A DNA stretch of 64,000 nt from Deltaproteobacteria bacterium. GTDB lineage: Bacteria > Myxococcota_A > UBA796 > GCA-2862545. The stretch covers positions 124,001 to 188,000 of the forward strand of contig REDI01000080.1 of assembly GCA_007693595.1 (NCBI GenBank), read 5' to 3'. The notes under the pieces are model-generated. The model did no database searches. It had not been told where the DNA came from and saw only the letters and a program-made list of their open reading frames with translations. Of this stretch, positions 62,681 to 64,000 are shown in pieces. A program made the position numbers and the translations under genes. Within the stretch, counting starts at the first letter, position 1. Each line of letters starts with the position of its first letter.

Positions 62681-64000
62681 TCAGGGGGCCTCGAAGAAGG
62701 CCCAGCCGATCCGGTGCGTGGGTCCATCGAACCCGCGGGCCGCGATCAAGAGGTGCTGCTCGGATCGGGCCACGGCGACGCTGTCGATGTCGAGAGGGCC
62801 GTGCTCGGCGTCGATGGTGAAGCTCTGTCGCTCGAGATCGGAGGGATCGCCGTAGGCGAAGATGAGCTCCCCCGCGCGAGTCAGACCCACGACGTAGACG
62901 CGCAGCTCACTGCCGGACTCGATCACGACGGCGTCGGCGTCGATGAGGTCCAGATCGGTCAGCAGGTCGAGGCTTCCCCCGCTCGCTCCCCACAGGGTGA
63001 GTCCCGCCTGATCGCGGCCCAGCAGGAGCCAGTCTTGATGGCTCCGGACGAAGGTGGTGTCGGAGCCCGAGGGGAAGGGGTGCTCGGTGGCGACCCGGAG
63101 CTCCCCATCGCCGTCGTCTTCCAGCACGAAAAAGGAGCCATCATCGCCGAGTATGCCCATCGCGAAGCCCTCAGGGGCGAGGCTCGAGGGAAGGACGCTA
63201 CAAGAGGTGGGGAAGAACTCGGGCTCTGCGAGATCGTCGAAGCGGTCGAAGCTCGTGCCCTGATTGGTGGTGCCCGTGGCCGTGGTCTGCACGGTCATCC
63301 ACTGCAGGCTGGTCTCGTCGCAGGCCACGATCCAGCACTCGTCGAGGCCCTCGCCCGAGACGGGGTCACAACGCACGTCGATCCCCAGGTAGGACTCTGG
63401 ATCCCCCGATCGAGTGCCGGAGTCAGCCTGGGAGCGGACGCGGTAGCTCGAGGAGCCGATCCGGTCGCGCACCGAGCGGCTCAGCACCAAGCGGTGCCGG
63501 TCGACGAACCAGGAGTGGCCCACGAGGTAGCCATCGCCGATCGCGTAGGGGCTCACGAACGGATCGAGGGTGGCGGTGGGCAGGGCGACGGTGAACGGGG
63601 CCTCGTTGACGGCGTAGTCTTCGGCGCTGGTGGACTCGGCTCCCCACGACAGGCTGACTGAGCGCACCGAGCGTTGCCCGAGCCCGTCTTGGAAGTCGAC
63701 CCCACCGATTGCGCTCGCGATGAGCACCACATGCTCGGACGTCTCGGTCGCGCGGACCGGCCCGGGCCCGTCCCACTCGATGTCTCCGAAGGAGAACGAG
63801 GTGTTGTCGGGATCGCCGTCGCAGTCGCGATCCACACCATCGCCCAGCCGCTCGATCGCAGAGGGGTTGATGGTCGGATCGGTGTCGTCGCAGTCGTTGG
63901 AGCGCGCTTCGTACCAGGCGAGCATCTCTTCTTCGGTGGTGCCGAAGGTCTGCTCGAAGGCCGCGCGGTACGGCTGCTCGCCCCGTGAGTTGGTGAAGGC
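62681..64000 (-). CDS. Secreted protein with MopE-type motif, 5' end outside the window
   Basis: The frame is open to the right edge, so the N-terminus is missing; 439 residues are visible. Near the visible start lies CDDTDPTINPS followed by GDGVDRDCDGD, the Asp/Cys metal-binding motif of MopE-like proteins. The rest (about 60-439) is a beta-rich region of about 380 residues with repeated short strands and few cysteines, compatible with a propeller. It ends 24 bases from the facing S41 peptidase gene. Function unknown. Confidence 0.75.
   Translation of the reverse strand, partial: AFTNSRGEQPYRAAFEQTFGTTEEEMLAWYEARSNDCDDTDPTINPSAIERLGDGVDRDCDGDPDNTSFSFGDIEWDGPGPVRATETSEHVVLIASAIGGVDFQDGLGQRSVRSVSLSWGAESTSAEDYAVNEAPFTVALPTATLDPFVSPYAIGDGYLVGHSWFVDRHRLVLSRSVRDRIGSSSYRVRSQADSGTRSGDPESYLGIDVRCDPVSGEGLDECWIVACDETSLQWMTVQTTATGTTNQGTSFDRFDDLAEPEFFPTSCSVLPSSLAPEGFAMGILGDDGSFFVLEDDGDGELRVATEHPFPSGSDTTFVRSHQDWLLLGRDQAGLTLWGASGGSLDLLTDLDLIDADAVVIESGSELRVYVVGLTRAGELIFAYGDPSDLERQSFTIDAEHGPLDIDSVAVARSEQHLLIAARGFDGPTHRIGWAFFEAP

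Overview
This 64 kb window is GC-rich and almost fully coding. It looks like chromosomal DNA of a myxobacterium-like bacterium (Myxococcota or a close relative). The signs are a zinc-ribbon protein with an AgmX/PglI-type C-terminus, two proteins with MopE-type Asp/Cys/Asn metal-binding motifs, a Ser/Thr kinase with a transmembrane anchor and PEGA-like tail, an S41 peptidase with a long Ig/CARDB-like tail, and many secreted or lipid-anchored proteins of unknown function. Many genes overlap the next by 4 bases (ATGA or GTGA), so coupled operons are the rule. I saw no rRNA, tRNA, CRISPR array, insertion sequence or prophage. No gap between genes exceeds about 270 bases.

Region 1 (1-14.3 kb) is mainly housekeeping. 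It holds the tail of an envelope protein gene, an RND/MMPL transporter, and a minus-strand operon: acyltransferase, zinc-ribbon/TPR protein, a dapF-like epimerase in which both catalytic cysteines are serine, a secreted protein, NAD kinase and a small membrane protein. A degenerate Nudix protein, a two-domain retropepsin-like lipoprotein and a complete proCBA proline operon follow.

Region 2 (13.6-24.2 kb) has fpr-mutS2, aroC, a methyltransferase, typA/bipA, and the AgmX-like protein, which has the best-looking promoter in the window.

Region 3 (22.4-30.3 kb) has a ceramidase-like lipoprotein, a deoxynucleoside kinase and a coiled/TPR-like envelope protein on the minus strand. Two lipoproteins and a large outer-membrane-barrel candidate lie on the plus strand.

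Region 4 (30.4-56.4 kb) is the main feature, a large surface-polysaccharide locus built as two facing operons. The plus-strand half makes UDP-ManNAcA (wecB, wecC) and carries a short polysaccharide export (OPX) protein, a formyltransferase-fold/beta-propeller fusion, a PglK-like ABC flippase, a two-domain dehydrogenase, a glycosyltransferase, an epimerase and two secreted carbohydrate-active proteins. The minus-strand half carries a Wzc-type tyrosine autokinase, two O-antigen polymerase/ligase-type proteins (one fused to TPRs) and another glycosyltransferase. Upstream are an intact formyltransferase paired with a beta-propeller protein, a MopE-motif lipoprotein, and an Omp85-like barrel. No initiating phosphoglycosyltransferase or Wzx flippase is present. 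The OPX protein has neither lipobox nor C-terminal helix, so export would need a separate outer-membrane barrel.

Region 5 (56.4-64 kb) has an orphan prepilin-type peptidase, a Ser/Thr kinase overlapping a UbiA-family prenyltransferase, the S41 peptidase and the start-less part of a second MopE-motif protein running off the right edge.
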